A DNA stretch of 64,000 bases from Clostridiales bacterium FE2011 (GCA_017569305.1 CP069418.1:1240001-1304000); one strand, 5' to 3'; positions 11,504-20,718 are shown, numbered from the stretch's first letter. Numbers and translations are program-made. Notes: generated by a model not told the origin, from the letters alone.

Positions 11504-11595
11504 ATTCGGCGAAGCCGAATATTTCACATCCCGCGCAGCGGGATATTTCACATTGAGCCTTCAGGCTCAATATTACACGTTTTCCGAAGGAAAAC
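11504..11595. repeat. Array of four small hairpins separated by constant TTCAC-type linkers
   Basis: Four inverted repeats in a row: ATTCGGC-GAA-GCCGAAT (11504-11520), ATCCCGC-GCA-GCGGGAT (11528-11544), ATTGAGCC-TTCA-GGCTCAAT (11552-11571) and GTTTTCC-GAA-GGAAAAC (11579-11595). The linkers ATTTCAC, ATTTCAC and ATTACAC are almost identical, while each stem has a different but fully complementary sequence. The period is 24 bp for the first three. It lies between the degV terminator and the 3' end of the convergent SufB-like gene. I do not recognise a named family. Confidence 0.85.
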
Positions 11596-11622
11596 ATTTC
11601 ATTTACCTCTCCAGGATTCTCC

Positions 11623-12549
11623 TTACTGTAAGAATCCATTGATGATTTGTTCTTCTGCCTCCGCCGCTGTCAGTCCCAGGCTCATCAGCTTGATCAGCTG
11701 TTCACCGGCAATCTTGCCGATGGCTGCCTCATGCACCAGCTCCGCGTCCACATTGTTTGCTTCCAGTGCAGGCACTGCCAGGATCCGTCCTTCATCCATG
11801 ATGATGGAGTCGCATTCCGTATGTCCATGGCAGGCGGCGTTTCCGGCAATCTTCGCGTCAAACTTCTGGAAGGAGTGATCCCGGGCCACCGAGCGGGAAA
11901 CCACGTCCGCACTGGAGCCTTCGCCGTTCAGGTTCACCACATAGTTGCTGATCGCCCGCTGGTTCCCATGGGTCATCAGGCGTTCCCGAACCACCAGCTT
12001 CGCGCCGGCTGCCAGTTCTGCCGTGGTGGTGCGTTCCGTGTCATCCACGCCCTTGATCTGCACCATTTCCATTTCGGCATAGCTGCCTTCTTCCATATAT
12101 ACTTCCGTGCCGGGGTTCAGGATGCGTTTGCCGCTTCCCGTACCGGATCCATAGTGCTTTTCAACATACCTGATCCTGGCGTTCTTCCCTACGTAGAAGC
12201 GGTGAATACCATCATGCTGGGAATCCTGGTTGCCGCAGTTGTCAATGCCGCAGCCGGCAATGATCACAACGTCCGCACCTTCGCCGATGAAGAAATCGTT
12301 ATACACAACTTCCTTCAGTCCGCTCTGGGTCATCACGACGGGAATATGGACGCTTTCGTTTTTTGTTCCGGGCTTGATCCGGATCTCCAGGCCGCTGACT
12401 TCTTCCTTGGGTACAATTTCAATATTGGCCGTGGACTGCCTTCCCGCAGAGGCGCTGTTGGAACGGATGTTGTAGGCGCCTTCCGGTACTCCGTGCAGGT
12501 CTGCCACTTCGCGCAGCAGCCGCTTCTGAATCTCATCCAGCTTCAGCAT
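11623..12549 (-). CDS. SufB/SufD-like Fe-S cluster assembly scaffold (short form)
   Basis: A 308-residue SufBD-core protein, shorter than SufB (~465) or SufD (~420) of the full SUF system. Visible core segments are FFIGEGADVVIIAGCGIDN, HRFYVGKNARIRYVEKHYG, the beta-helix stretch MEEGSYAEMEMVQIKGVDDTE, CHGHTECDSIIMDEG and EAAIGKIAGEQLIKLMSLGL. The SufBD C-terminal hallmarks HEAAIG and CHGHTECD are present. It probably forms a complex with the ATPase whose stop overlaps its start by 7 nt. The two-gene arrangement resembles the minimal SUF-like (SmsCB) systems described in archaea and some bacteria. No SufS, SufU or SufE is adjacent. Confidence 0.88.
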   Translation of the reverse strand: MLKLDEIQKRLLREVADLHGVPEGAYNIRSNSASAGRQSTANIEIVPKEEVSGLEIRIKPGTKNESVHIPVVMTQSGLKEVVYNDFFIGEGADVVIIAGCGIDNCGNQDSQHDGIHRFYVGKNARIRYVEKHYGSGTGSGKRILNPGTEVYMEEGSYAEMEMVQIKGVDDTERTTTAELAAGAKLVVRERLMTHGNQRAISNYVVNLNGEGSSADVVSRSVARDHSFQKFDAKIAGNAACHGHTECDSIIMDEGRILAVPALEANNVDAELVHEAAIGKIAGEQLIKLMSLGLTAAEAEEQIINGFLQ

Positions 12550-13298
12550 TCCGTTCCCTCCTTTGCAGGCATTTTAAACGGGCCCTCGCACACGGCCGCC
12601 TTTTCGTTAATCATCAGGTTCGGATAAACCTCGCTCCGGGTTCCCTGCTTCTCCACCCGTCCGTCCTTCAGCACGATGATTTCATCCGCGATCTCCAGAA
12701 TCCGTTCCTGGTGGGAAATAATCAGGATGGAGCTGTCATGGATATCTTCCCGCATCTGCTGGAACACTTCGGTCAGGTTCCGGAAGCTCCACAGGTCGAT
12801 ACCGGCTTCCGGCTCGTCAAACACGGACAGCACTGCCTTCCGTGCAAGCACGGTGGCAATCTCGATCCGCTTCAGTTCGCCGCCGGAGAGGCTGGCGTTC
12901 ACTTCCCGGTCCACATAATCCCGGGCGCACATACCCACAGCGGACAGGTATTCGCAGGCGTCAGAGATCGAGAGCGTTTTTCCGGCCGCGATACGGATCA
13001 GGTCCAGCACCCGGATCCCCTTGAACCGCACCGGCTGCTGGAACGCGTAAGCAATGCCCTTCTGTGCCCGTTCCGTCACACCCAGTTCTGTAATGTCTTC
13101 ACCGTTGAAAAAAATACGGCCGCCGGTGGGCTTTTCAATACCGGCAATCAGTTTTGCCAGCGTGGATTTTCCGCCCCCGTTCGGTCCTGTTACCACAACC
13201 AGTTTCCGATCCGGAATTGTCAGGCTGATATTCCGGATAATCTCTTTATCCTTTCCTTCCGCATCTACCTGGAAGGAGATGTTCTTCAGTTCGAGCAT
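12543..13298 (-). CDS. sufC: SufC-like Fe-S cluster assembly ATPase
   Basis: A 251-residue ABC-type ATPase. Walker A is GPNGGGKST (residue ~40), the signature is NASLSGGELKRIEIA (SufC-type, with ELKR instead of QQQR), Walker B is LSVFDEPEAGID, and the H-loop is IISHQERIL. The DEPEAGID text with 'LWSFRNL' is characteristic of SufC rather than a transporter. It sits directly upstream of and overlaps the SufB-like gene. It should drive conformational change of the scaffold during cluster assembly in the cytoplasm. An AGAGA-type ribosome site precedes the ATG. Confidence 0.9.
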   Translation of the reverse strand: MLELKNISFQVDAEGKDKEIIRNISLTIPDRKLVVVTGPNGGGKSTLAKLIAGIEKPTGGRIFFNGEDITELGVTERAQKGIAYAFQQPVRFKGIRVLDLIRIAAGKTLSISDACEYLSAVGMCARDYVDREVNASLSGGELKRIEIATVLARKAVLSVFDEPEAGIDLWSFRNLTEVFQQMREDIHDSSILIISHQERILEIADEIIVLKDGRVEKQGTRSEVYPNLMINEKAAVCEGPFKMPAKEGTEC

Positions 13299-13403
13299 AT
13301 TTCTCTCCCAAATCAGTATAATAATCTATATCAATCAAAATGCATTGTCCGTAACACATTTTGAGAATTGCCTTCTCCATCACAGAGCTTTGTCACACTA
13401 AAT

Positions 13404-13420
13404 CATTATGCATTATGCAT
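13404..13420. repeat. Short 7-bp tandem repeat (ATTATGC)
   Basis: Two and a half units of CATTATG at the 3' end of the Ppx/GppA gene, overlapping its last codons. Same period as the GAATTNT arrays but a different unit. Confidence 0.5.
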
Positions 13421-14336
13421 TTCCCAAACAATTACAGCAGTAATTCTTTGTGATATACCCGTCCAGGTTTCCCCATTCGCTGACCGTGATCCGGTCCATA
13501 CCAAGCCGGCCCATGACCCCCAGCAGAATGCAGATTCCGTGAACCACAATGTCCGCACGGCTGGGCTGAAGTCCCGGCAGCTGTTTCCGTTCTTCCACAT
13601 TCATCCCGGCGAGTTTTTCGCCGATTTCCCGGATCTTTTCGCAGGTGATCACTGTCCCCTGTACGTTTGTCCGGTTTGTCCAGGGCTGACCGAGCGCCAT
13701 TGCTGCCAGTGTGGTAAACGTCCCGCCGGTACCGACCCAGGTTTCCGGCAGTGCCAGTCCGGGATACTCCCGGAGCTTCTCATCCAGGATCTCCGCCGCG
13801 GCCACCTCTACCGGTTTCATATCCTCTTTCCGGTCCAGGCGAAGCCGCCGGAAAAGCCTCACCGCACCCATCCGGCAGGAAAACGCACTCTCAATTCCCG
13901 CCGGTGTGCCAATCGCAATCTCCGTGCTTCCTCCGCCGATGTCAATCATCCCGCAGCGTTCTGCTTTTACCGCTGCCGAGGCGCCCAGAAAACTCAGTTC
14001 CGCTTCTTCCTCCCCGCTGATAATCCTGAGCGGAATGCCGGTTTCCCGCTCCACTGTCGCCATGAACTCGGCGCCGTTTGCCGCGTCCCGGGCGGCGCTG
14101 GTCGCAAAGATTGCCAGCTTTTCTGCTCCCAGCTGTGCCGCATCGGATGCCATTCGCCGGACCGCAGCCACGGTTTTCTCCATGCTTTCACGGTTCAGGT
14201 TGCCTGCCTCGTCCAGACCGGCAAACAAGCGCGTCCCCTCGCGATCCCGCCGGAGGCGTTTAAATCCCGTCCCGGCAACATCCACCAGAAGACTCCTTAC
14301 CGAATTGGATCCGATCCCGATCACGGCAGCTCTCAT
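13413..14336 (-). CDS. Ppx/GppA-family exopolyphosphatase or pppGpp phosphatase
   Basis: A 307-residue ASKHA-fold phosphatase. Phosphate-1 loop IGIGSNSVRSLLVD at the N-terminus, RRMASDAAQLGAEKLAIFATSAARDA in the middle, and phosphate-2 loop MIDIGGGSTEIAIG near residue 138. The length fits the short form that lacks the C-terminal HD domain. Family members cleave polyphosphate or pppGpp; sequence alone does not decide which. AGGAGG precedes the ATG, and the DivIC-like gene ends 11 nt upstream, so the two are probably in one operon. The last codons run into a small 7-bp repeat. Confidence 0.9.
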   Translation of the reverse strand: MRAAVIGIGSNSVRSLLVDVAGTGFKRLRRDREGTRLFAGLDEAGNLNRESMEKTVAAVRRMASDAAQLGAEKLAIFATSAARDAANGAEFMATVERETGIPLRIISGEEEAELSFLGASAAVKAERCGMIDIGGGSTEIAIGTPAGIESAFSCRMGAVRLFRRLRLDRKEDMKPVEVAAAEILDEKLREYPGLALPETWVGTGGTFTTLAAMALGQPWTNRTNVQGTVITCEKIREIGEKLAGMNVEERKQLPGLQPSRADIVVHGICILLGVMGRLGMDRITVSEWGNLDGYITKNYCCNCLGNA

Positions 14337-14347
14337 GGTTATCCTCC

Positions 14348-14686
14348 TTAGTTGTTCATTTCATCCATCAGAATCTGCAGTTCTTCATCCGTGTAGGCGT
14401 AAAGCGCCTCCGGATTGGTAAACTCAAAACGGATTGCGTCCTGCCGGACGTAAGCGTAGTCTTTGACCGCGCTGGACATAATATATGCTTCTGTTCCGAC
14501 CACATCCAGCCGGTTGCTCAGGTCTTTATTCTCTTCCTCAAGGCGGGTTTTCTGAATTCTCAGCAACTTCTCCTCTTCAGCCTTGTTGTTCACGGCGCCG
14601 CGCAGTACGGCATGAAGGACCAGGAAAAGCAGCACCATAACTCCCAGGATGGCCAGAAAACCCTTCAGGTTCATCGAGCGATACAT
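14348..14686 (-). CDS. DivIC/FtsB-like septum formation protein
   Basis: A 112-residue bitopic membrane protein. A short cytoplasmic N-terminus, one membrane segment (FLAILGVMVLLFLVLHAVL, residues ~10-28), a coiled coil (KAEEEKLLRIQKTRLEEENKD) and a C-terminal part with VRQDAIRFEFTNPE. This matches the FtsB/DivIC family that joins FtsL and FtsQ/DivIB at the division site. The start is set by AGGAGG 10 nt upstream. The identification rests on architecture and the YVRQDAIRFEF-like motif rather than strong sequence identity. Confidence 0.75.
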   Translation of the reverse strand: MYRSMNLKGFLAILGVMVLLFLVLHAVLRGAVNNKAEEEKLLRIQKTRLEEENKDLSNRLDVVGTEAYIMSSAVKDYAYVRQDAIRFEFTNPEALYAYTDEELQILMDEMNN

Positions 14687-14753
14687 TCCTGTCTTCCCTC
14701 CTTTACCGTTATCTTATACATTTCGCTTTTTCTTCCGTTTTTTCCTTCTCTAA

Positions 14754-15110
14754 TCAGGCCTCAGCCTCTCTGGCCTGAAGTGTTTTGGTGGAAGAAGAAA
14801 GCAGTTTTCTTAATTCTTCTGCATCCTGATAAATACTGTCATATTGTTCCTGCGTAAGGTAGTCAGTTTTGAAAAGCAATTCAAGCCAGTACAAGGTTTC
14901 TGATACTTCCTTGAGGGCAATATACTGTTTCGCGATAAAATCGTTCCTGCTTATAGCATACTTGGCTTCTGAAAGATTCGCTCCAACCGATGTACCCGAA
15001 CGCAGAAGCTGCTTGGATAAAACATATTCATTTTTCTCATCCTTCAGGTACTGATACAGTCGGACGATCCTTATCGCAAAACTCTTACTCTTCTCTTCGG
15101 TAACGCTCAT
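14754..15110 (-). CDS. Four-helix-bundle protein of the S23/23S-IVS family
   Basis: A 118-residue all-helical protein. The family pattern is clear: SKSFAIRIVRLYQYLKDEK, LSKQLLRSGTSVGANLSEA, ISRNDFIAKQYIALKEVSETLYWLELL and EELRKLLSSSTKTL. The family was first seen in 23S rRNA intervening sequences and shares its fold with the Avd protein of diversity-generating retroelements; the free-standing copies have no settled function. It sits between polC and the division gene. Its Shine-Dalgarno sequence lies within a 7-bp repeat array. Confidence 0.9.
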   Translation of the reverse strand: MSVTEEKSKSFAIRIVRLYQYLKDEKNEYVLSKQLLRSGTSVGANLSEAKYAISRNDFIAKQYIALKEVSETLYWLELLFKTDYLTQEQYDSIYQDAEELRKLLSSSTKTLQAREAEA

Positions 15111-15135
15111 ACCTCCTACTTCCTACCTCCTACCT
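15110..15135 (-). repeat. Purine-rich 7-bp repeat carrying the ribosome-binding site
   Basis: On the minus strand the units are AGGTAGG, AGGTAGG, AAGTAGG, AGGTATG, each containing an AGG core, ending in the ATG of the four-helix-bundle gene. A second array of the same family precedes the ABC-2 permease gene at 27.36 kb. Confidence 0.75.
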
Positions 15136-15137
15136 GA

Positions 15138-18100
15138 TCAAAACATGCTGATCTGGTTGGTTTCGCTCAGTCCTTGCAATGATCCGTGGTTACGAAGTGT
15201 TTCGATCACGGATGATCCGACTTTGCCCCGGTTCTGCAGGTCTTCAATACTGATGAACGGGCCGTCCTTCCGTGCTTCAACGATCGGAATTGCCGCGCTT
15301 TCTCCAAGGCCCGGCAGGCTGATGAAGGGACAGCGGATATTGCCGTCCTCAATCAGGAAGCGCCGGATGTCGCTCTTATAAAGATCAACAGGCAGGAAAC
15401 GGATCCCGCGCATGTTCATTTCCAGGATCAGTTCCAGGCAGGTCGCGATATCCTTGTCCCTTGCGGACGGTGAATCCATGTTCCGGATTTCCTTGATCTT
15501 CTTTCTGGAATCCGCCGGCGGCAGGAGCATGGTCGATGCGTCAAAGCCGTCGCCGCGCACCGTGAAATAGGCGCAGTAGTATGCCAGCGGTTCATGCAGT
15601 TTGAACCAGGCCACACGCAGGCTCATCGTCACGTAAGCCACCGCGTGTCCCTTCGGGAACATGTACTTGATCTTCTTACAGCTGTCCATAAACCAGTCAG
15701 GCACATTCTGGTCTATCATGGCCTGTTCCATCTCAGGCTTCAGGCCCTTGCCTTTACGGACGCTTTCCATGGTGGTGAATGCCAGCTTCGGCTTCACGCC
15801 CTTGTCGATCAGGTAGTTCATAATATCGTCACGGCAGCAGACGCATTCGCTCAGTGTCGCGACGCCGGACGCGATAATCTCCTGGGCGTTGCCCAGCCAC
15901 ACGTCCGTACCATGGCTCAGACCGGAAATCCGCAGCAGTTCCTCCATGGTATGGGGCTTTGTCTCTTCCAGCATGCCCCGCACGAAGCCTGTACCGAATT
16001 CCGGCACGCCGTAGGTTCCGGTATTGCACAGGATATCTTCCGTTGTCACGCCCAGCGCCTCGGGAGAGGCAAACAGGCTGCGCACGCCGGGATCATCCAG
16101 CGGCACGTCCTTGAAGTTGATCCCTGTCAGCAGTTCCAGCTCATGCAGCATTGTCGGGTCATCATGACCCAGGCAGTCCAGCTTCACCAGGATGTCATGC
16201 ATACTGTTGAAGTCGAAGTGTGTGGTGGTAAAGTCGCTTTCCAGGTCATCCGCCGGATGCTGTACCGCGGTAAAGTCGTAGATCTCGTATTCCAGCGGCA
16301 CAACAACCATGCCGCCCGGATGCTGGCCGGTAGTCCGTTTAACGCCGGTACAGGTCAGGGCCAGACGTTCCTTTTCGGCGTTGCCCGCCTGGATCCCGCG
16401 TTCTTCCAGGTATTTCAGCACATAGCCGTATGCAGTCTTGTCCGCCAGACCGGAGATAGTACCCGCACGGAACACGTGATCGTGTCCGAACAGCTCTTCC
16501 ACGTAGTGGTGAGCCCGGTTCTGGTATTCACCCGAGAAGTTCAGGTCGATATCAGGCACCTTGTCTCCCTCGAAGCCAAGGAATACTTCGAAGGGGATAT
16601 CAAATCCGTCCTTGGTCAGGGGCTGGCCGCACTCCGGACAGTTCTTGTCCGGCAGGTCCACACCCACGTGATACTGGCTCTTGTCCACGTCAAAGAATCC
16701 TTTGCGGCAGTGGGTGCAGCGGTAATGCGGCGGAAGCGCGTTCACCTCTGTGATTCCGCACATCCGGGCGACCAGGCTGGAGCCGACGCTGCCGCGGCTG
16801 CCGACCAGGTAGCCGTCCTGCAGGGAACGGGAAACCAGCTTCTGGGCAATGGAATACAGCGTGCAGTAGCCGTATCCCACGATGGATTTCAGTTCCTTTT
16901 TCAGCCGTGCTTCCACGATTTCCGGCAGCGGGGAACCGTACAGTTCCTCTGCCGTATCCCAGGTCATCTGCTGGATTCTGTCCTCCGCGTCGTCCCAGAA
17001 CGGCTGGAATGTATCCTCACCCTTCGGATGTTTCGGGAACAGCTTGATTTCCTCCACCTGTTCCGCGATCTTCCGGGGATTGTCAATGACGATCTCTTTT
17101 GCTTTTTCTGCGCCGAGATAGGAGAACTCCTCCAGCATCTCATTTGTCGTCTTGAAGTACAGCGGCGGCTGCAGGTCCGCGTCGGCAAATTTCATGCCCG
17201 CCTGGATAATTGCCCGGCCAACGGCGTCCTTCGGATCCATGAAATGCACGTCGCCTGTGGCCACAACCGGAATATTCAGTTCCTCACCAAGCTTGACAAT
17301 TTCCCGGTTCAGATCCCGCAGTTCTTCCTCGGAGGAAGCCTGTCCGTCCCGCAGCATAAAAGCATTGTTGCCGATGGGCTGAACCTCCAGGTAATCGTAG
17401 AAGGACGCAATCTGCTTAATCCGTTCATGATCTTCCCTGTTCACCACCGCCCTGAACAGTTCGCCCGCTTCGCAGGCGCTGCCCAGGATCAGGCCTTCCC
17501 GGTACTTCTGGATTATATGCCGCGGCATATGCGGCACACGCTTGAAATAATCCAGGTGGCTGATGGATACCAGCCGGTTCAGGTTCACCAGACCGGTCCG
17601 GTTTTTCGCCAGCAGGATAATGTGCCAGCTCTCTCCGATGGCGCCGCCGGTCAGTGCGGCATTCAGGTCCTTTTCGCTAACGACGTCCGGGTGTTTCTCC
17701 CGGGTCTCCTCAAACATCCGCTGCAGGCAATGGGCTGTAGCCGTCGCGTCATGCACCGCCCGGTGGGCGTTCTTCAGGCTGACGCCCAGGTGTTTGCACA
17801 GTGCCGCCAGGCGGAAAGACTTCAGGTCCGGATACAGTTTCCGTGCATAGCTCAGCGTATCCATCACCGGCACGTCCAGTGTCCGGTCCAGGCGCTTCAG
17901 TTCCGCCTTCAGCAGGCTTGCGTCAAAGTGTGCGTTATGCGCCGCAATGGGCAGGTCACCGATAAACTCCATCAGCTTCGGCAGTGCCTCCGCCGCCTTC
18001 GGTTGTCCCTGCAGCATCACGTCATTGATGCCGGTAATGTTTGTGATTTCAGGTCCCAGCGGCTCGCCGGGATCCACCAGCTGCTCAAAGCTGTCAATCA

Positions 18101-19610
18101 CCGTACCGTCTTCCAGTTTCACGGCGCCGATCTCGATAATTCTCGCCTTGCCGGTATTCAGGCCTGTGCTTTCAAAGTCCAGCACCACCACCGGTCCGTC
18201 ATACGGCCGGTCATCCGGATCCTCAAAAACAGGCTTCTCGTCGATCAGGTAACCTTCGCAGCCGGGGATCAGCTTGATCTTTCCCTTGGCTGCCCGGAAA
18301 GCCGCCGGGTAGGACTGCAGCACGCCGTGGTCCGTCACGGCTACCGCCGGATGGCCCCAGTCTGCCGCCCGTTTGATCAGCTTATCAACCGGCGTCAGCG
18401 CGTCCATGGTGGACATATTGGTATGCATATGGAGCTCGACCCGCTTTTCTTCCGCGGTGTCCATCCGCTCCTCTTTTTCTGTTTCCACCAGGTCCCGCAC
18501 GGAGATGCTCAGGTCCCTGGCAAAATTGTCATACAGGCACTCGCCGCGCACCTTGACGCACATGCCTTCCTTGATCCGGTCCACTTTTTCCCGGACGGCT
18601 GCCCGCTCTTCGTCGGTAATCGGCGTAGCTTCGGCCTCTTCCTTCTTCATGTACCGGCTGCGGTAGCGGAAGAACACCTTGCACAGGATGGAACTGGTAT
18701 AGTCGGTCACCGCGAAGGTTACCAGCAGCATTTCGCCGCCCTTCAGTTCCTTCTGCTCCAGTTTGAAAACCTCGCCCTGGACCACCACCAGGCCGCTGTC
18801 GCTTTTCAGCTCCTTGATCTCCACCGGCTTGTCCGCCACGCTGCGGCCGATTATCGGCTTGCCGATGGACTTTGCGTCCGGGCTCACCGGAGAAACTTTT
18901 ACCTCTGTCTTTTCTGCCGGAGCATCCTTCTTCACCGGCTTTTTCTCACCGGCAGGCTTCTTCGGCGCCGCTTCCTTTTCCGTTGCGATGCCGGTTCCGT
19001 ACCGTTCCGCCATTTCTTCCGCGGTCACGGTCAGCGTCGTATTCTCGCGTTCTTCCTTCATCCGGCGCAGACGTTCTTCCCGGGTTCCCTCCACAGTCAT
19101 CTCCACCCGGAGATTGGCCGCAAAGATCTCCTTGATTGCCTTGGCCAGGCTGGGCCCCACGTCGCTTTTCCGCATCACCTGCAGGCTGATATCATCCGGA
19201 AAAACCAGCGTCAGCAGGCCTTCCCCGTTCTCTCCGCCGGGAAGATCCGCTGTCTCGGTCAGCTGGTTCTTTTCCATCCGCCAGCCGATCTTGCCGATCC
19301 AGCCCCGGGCCATGGGATAGTTCCTGCGCAGGAAGTCATCCAGCACCTGGCGGTAAGGCGTCGGATCCTCCAGGAAATCCGCCTTCAGCCCAGGCGAAAT
19401 AATCCGTACCGCCAGTGGACGTCCGGGGAACATTTCCCGCAGGATTGTCCCCAGCTTCAGGAATTCCTTTTCCCCTGCCAGTACGGAGCTTTCAAAGGTA
19501 ATATAGGTTTTTTTCAAAGATTTGACATAGACAATTCTGGGAGATGACAGTTTTCCTGCCAGTTCCGGAATATCCCGCGCAACGCGCGCCATCAGATCTT
19601 CGTAGCTCAT
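15138..19610 (-). CDS. polC: DNA polymerase III PolC-type alpha subunit
   Basis: Main replicative polymerase of low-GC Gram-positives, 1490 residues. Order: N-terminal domain (1-190), a Lys/Pro-rich linker (~205-240), OB domain (~275-370), first PHP part (VELHMHTNMSTMDA, 392), inserted DEDDh 3'-5' exonuclease (VLDFESTG at 477, HRAVHDATA at 617), second PHP part (660-830), zinc module with Cys at 965, 968, 991 and 994, and polymerase core with PDIDLNFSG at 1019. The insertion of the exonuclease in the PHP domain defines PolC as opposed to DnaE. Its ATG overlaps the ispG stop by 4 nt (ATGA). The 3' end is followed by the 7-bp purine repeat. Confidence 0.98.
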   Translation of the reverse strand: MSYEDLMARVARDIPELAGKLSSPRIVYVKSLKKTYITFESSVLAGEKEFLKLGTILREMFPGRPLAVRIISPGLKADFLEDPTPYRQVLDDFLRRNYPMARGWIGKIGWRMEKNQLTETADLPGGENGEGLLTLVFPDDISLQVMRKSDVGPSLAKAIKEIFAANLRVEMTVEGTREERLRRMKEERENTTLTVTAEEMAERYGTGIATEKEAAPKKPAGEKKPVKKDAPAEKTEVKVSPVSPDAKSIGKPIIGRSVADKPVEIKELKSDSGLVVVQGEVFKLEQKELKGGEMLLVTFAVTDYTSSILCKVFFRYRSRYMKKEEAEATPITDEERAAVREKVDRIKEGMCVKVRGECLYDNFARDLSISVRDLVETEKEERMDTAEEKRVELHMHTNMSTMDALTPVDKLIKRAADWGHPAVAVTDHGVLQSYPAAFRAAKGKIKLIPGCEGYLIDEKPVFEDPDDRPYDGPVVVLDFESTGLNTGKARIIEIGAVKLEDGTVIDSFEQLVDPGEPLGPEITNITGINDVMLQGQPKAAEALPKLMEFIGDLPIAAHNAHFDASLLKAELKRLDRTLDVPVMDTLSYARKLYPDLKSFRLAALCKHLGVSLKNAHRAVHDATATAHCLQRMFEETREKHPDVVSEKDLNAALTGGAIGESWHIILLAKNRTGLVNLNRLVSISHLDYFKRVPHMPRHIIQKYREGLILGSACEAGELFRAVVNREDHERIKQIASFYDYLEVQPIGNNAFMLRDGQASSEEELRDLNREIVKLGEELNIPVVATGDVHFMDPKDAVGRAIIQAGMKFADADLQPPLYFKTTNEMLEEFSYLGAEKAKEIVIDNPRKIAEQVEEIKLFPKHPKGEDTFQPFWDDAEDRIQQMTWDTAEELYGSPLPEIVEARLKKELKSIVGYGYCTLYSIAQKLVSRSLQDGYLVGSRGSVGSSLVARMCGITEVNALPPHYRCTHCRKGFFDVDKSQYHVGVDLPDKNCPECGQPLTKDGFDIPFEVFLGFEGDKVPDIDLNFSGEYQNRAHHYVEELFGHDHVFRAGTISGLADKTAYGYVLKYLEERGIQAGNAEKERLALTCTGVKRTTGQHPGGMVVVPLEYEIYDFTAVQHPADDLESDFTTTHFDFNSMHDILVKLDCLGHDDPTMLHELELLTGINFKDVPLDDPGVRSLFASPEALGVTTEDILCNTGTYGVPEFGTGFVRGMLEETKPHTMEELLRISGLSHGTDVWLGNAQEIIASGVATLSECVCCRDDIMNYLIDKGVKPKLAFTTMESVRKGKGLKPEMEQAMIDQNVPDWFMDSCKKIKYMFPKGHAVAYVTMSLRVAWFKLHEPLAYYCAYFTVRGDGFDASTMLLPPADSRKKIKEIRNMDSPSARDKDIATCLELILEMNMRGIRFLPVDLYKSDIRRFLIEDGNIRCPFISLPGLGESAAIPIVEARKDGPFISIEDLQNRGKVGSSVIETLRNHGSLQGLSETNQISMF

Positions 19611-20656
19611 TGTTTCTCTGCAATAATCCTTTTTACTTCGGCAATCAGGATTTCGGCCAGATCGCCTTTCACTTTTCTCGGTTCCTGTCCCTTCACAAAC
19701 AGCGCTCCGCCGTCCTTGCCGCCGGCAATGCCCACGTCTGCTTCCTTACCTTCGCCCAGGCCGTTTACGATACAACCCATCACAGCCACCTTCAGCGGAA
19801 CCGTCACGTCGGAAAGCTCTGCTTCCACCCGGCGCGCAATCTGTTCCACCGGGATACAGGTCCGTCCGCAGGTGGGGCAGGCGATCAGCTGAACGCCCCG
19901 TGTCCGCAGGTTCAGGGCCCGCAGGATATCCCAGGCAGCCTTGGCTTCCGGCAGCGGATCGCCGCTCAGGCTCACCCGGATCGTGTCGCCGATCCCGTCC
20001 GCCAGCAGCGCGCCAATACCGATGGCACCCTTGATCGTGCCCTGTCCCGGCAGTCCCGCTTCCGTTACGCCCAGGTGCAGGGGGTAATCGCAGCGTTCAT
20101 GCGCCAGCCGGTAAGCGTCAATCGTCAGCTTCACGTCGCTGCTCTTCATACTCAGCACAATGTCGTAAAACCCCGCTTTTTCCAGCATCCGCGCATGTCC
20201 CAGCGCGCTTTCCACCAGGCATTCCGCCGTCGGTCCGCCGTATTTTGCCAGCAGGTCTTTTTCCACTGATCCGCTGTTTACGCCGATCCGGATAGGAATG
20301 CCGTATGCCTTAGCACAATCCGCCAGTTCCCGTACCCGGGCTTCCCCGCCGATGTTTCCGGGGTTGATGCGTAGTTTCGCAATGCCGTTCTCTGCAGAGC
20401 GGATCGCCAGCTTGTAGTCAAAATGGATATCGGCCACCAGCGGTACGGGGCTCTTCGCAGCCAGTGTTTTCACCGCCTCCGCGCAGGCTTCGTCGTACAC
20501 GCTAACCCGTACAATGTCGCAGCCTGCGTCATGCAGCGCGCAGATCTGCTTCAGCGTCGCTTCCGCGTCCCGGGTATCCGTGTTCGTCATGCTCTGAACC
20601 AATACAGGATTTCCGCCGCCGAGCAGGAGATCTCCAACCTTAACCGTTTTCGTCAT
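19607..20656 (-). CDS. ispG: 4-hydroxy-3-methylbut-2-enyl diphosphate synthase
   Basis: Penultimate enzyme of the MEP isoprenoid pathway, converting MEcPP to HMBPP with a [4Fe-4S] cluster; 349 residues from the chosen ATG. Cluster ligands are visible in CPTCGRTCIPV and VMGCIVNGLGEGKEADVG. The substrate-barrel motif GNPVLVQSMTNTDTRD is near the N-terminus, and KLRINPGNIG is present. I place the start at 20656 (MTKTVKVGD) because AGGAGG lies 11 nt upstream; the GTG at 20668 would overlap that site. It is coupled to polC by a 4-nt overlap. Confidence 0.97.
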   Translation of the reverse strand: MTKTVKVGDLLLGGGNPVLVQSMTNTDTRDAEATLKQICALHDAGCDIVRVSVYDEACAEAVKTLAAKSPVPLVADIHFDYKLAIRSAENGIAKLRINPGNIGGEARVRELADCAKAYGIPIRIGVNSGSVEKDLLAKYGGPTAECLVESALGHARMLEKAGFYDIVLSMKSSDVKLTIDAYRLAHERCDYPLHLGVTEAGLPGQGTIKGAIGIGALLADGIGDTIRVSLSGDPLPEAKAAWDILRALNLRTRGVQLIACPTCGRTCIPVEQIARRVEAELSDVTVPLKVAVMGCIVNGLGEGKEADVGIAGGKDGGALFVKGQEPRKVKGDLAEILIAEVKRIIAEKQ

Positions 20657-20700
20657 TTTACTTCCCACCTCCTAGCCACTGCCTCGGTGGCAACTCTACA

Positions 20701-20718
20701 CTCTTCACTCTTCACTCT
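20701..20718. repeat. Short 7-bp repeat (CTCTTCA) between rseP and ispG
   Basis: Units CACTCTT, CACTCTT and CACTCTG follow one another between the two genes. The unit length is again seven bases. Confidence 0.5.

Noticed and set aside
11504..11595. Possible CRISPR array
   Set aside because: The period is 24 bp, the constant part is only ~7 bp, and the variable parts are self-complementary stems; no cas genes are present.
15594..19547. 1317-codon plus-strand frame opposite polC
   Set aside because: It is a shadow of polC, which has all expected domains; no family similarity in the antisense frame.
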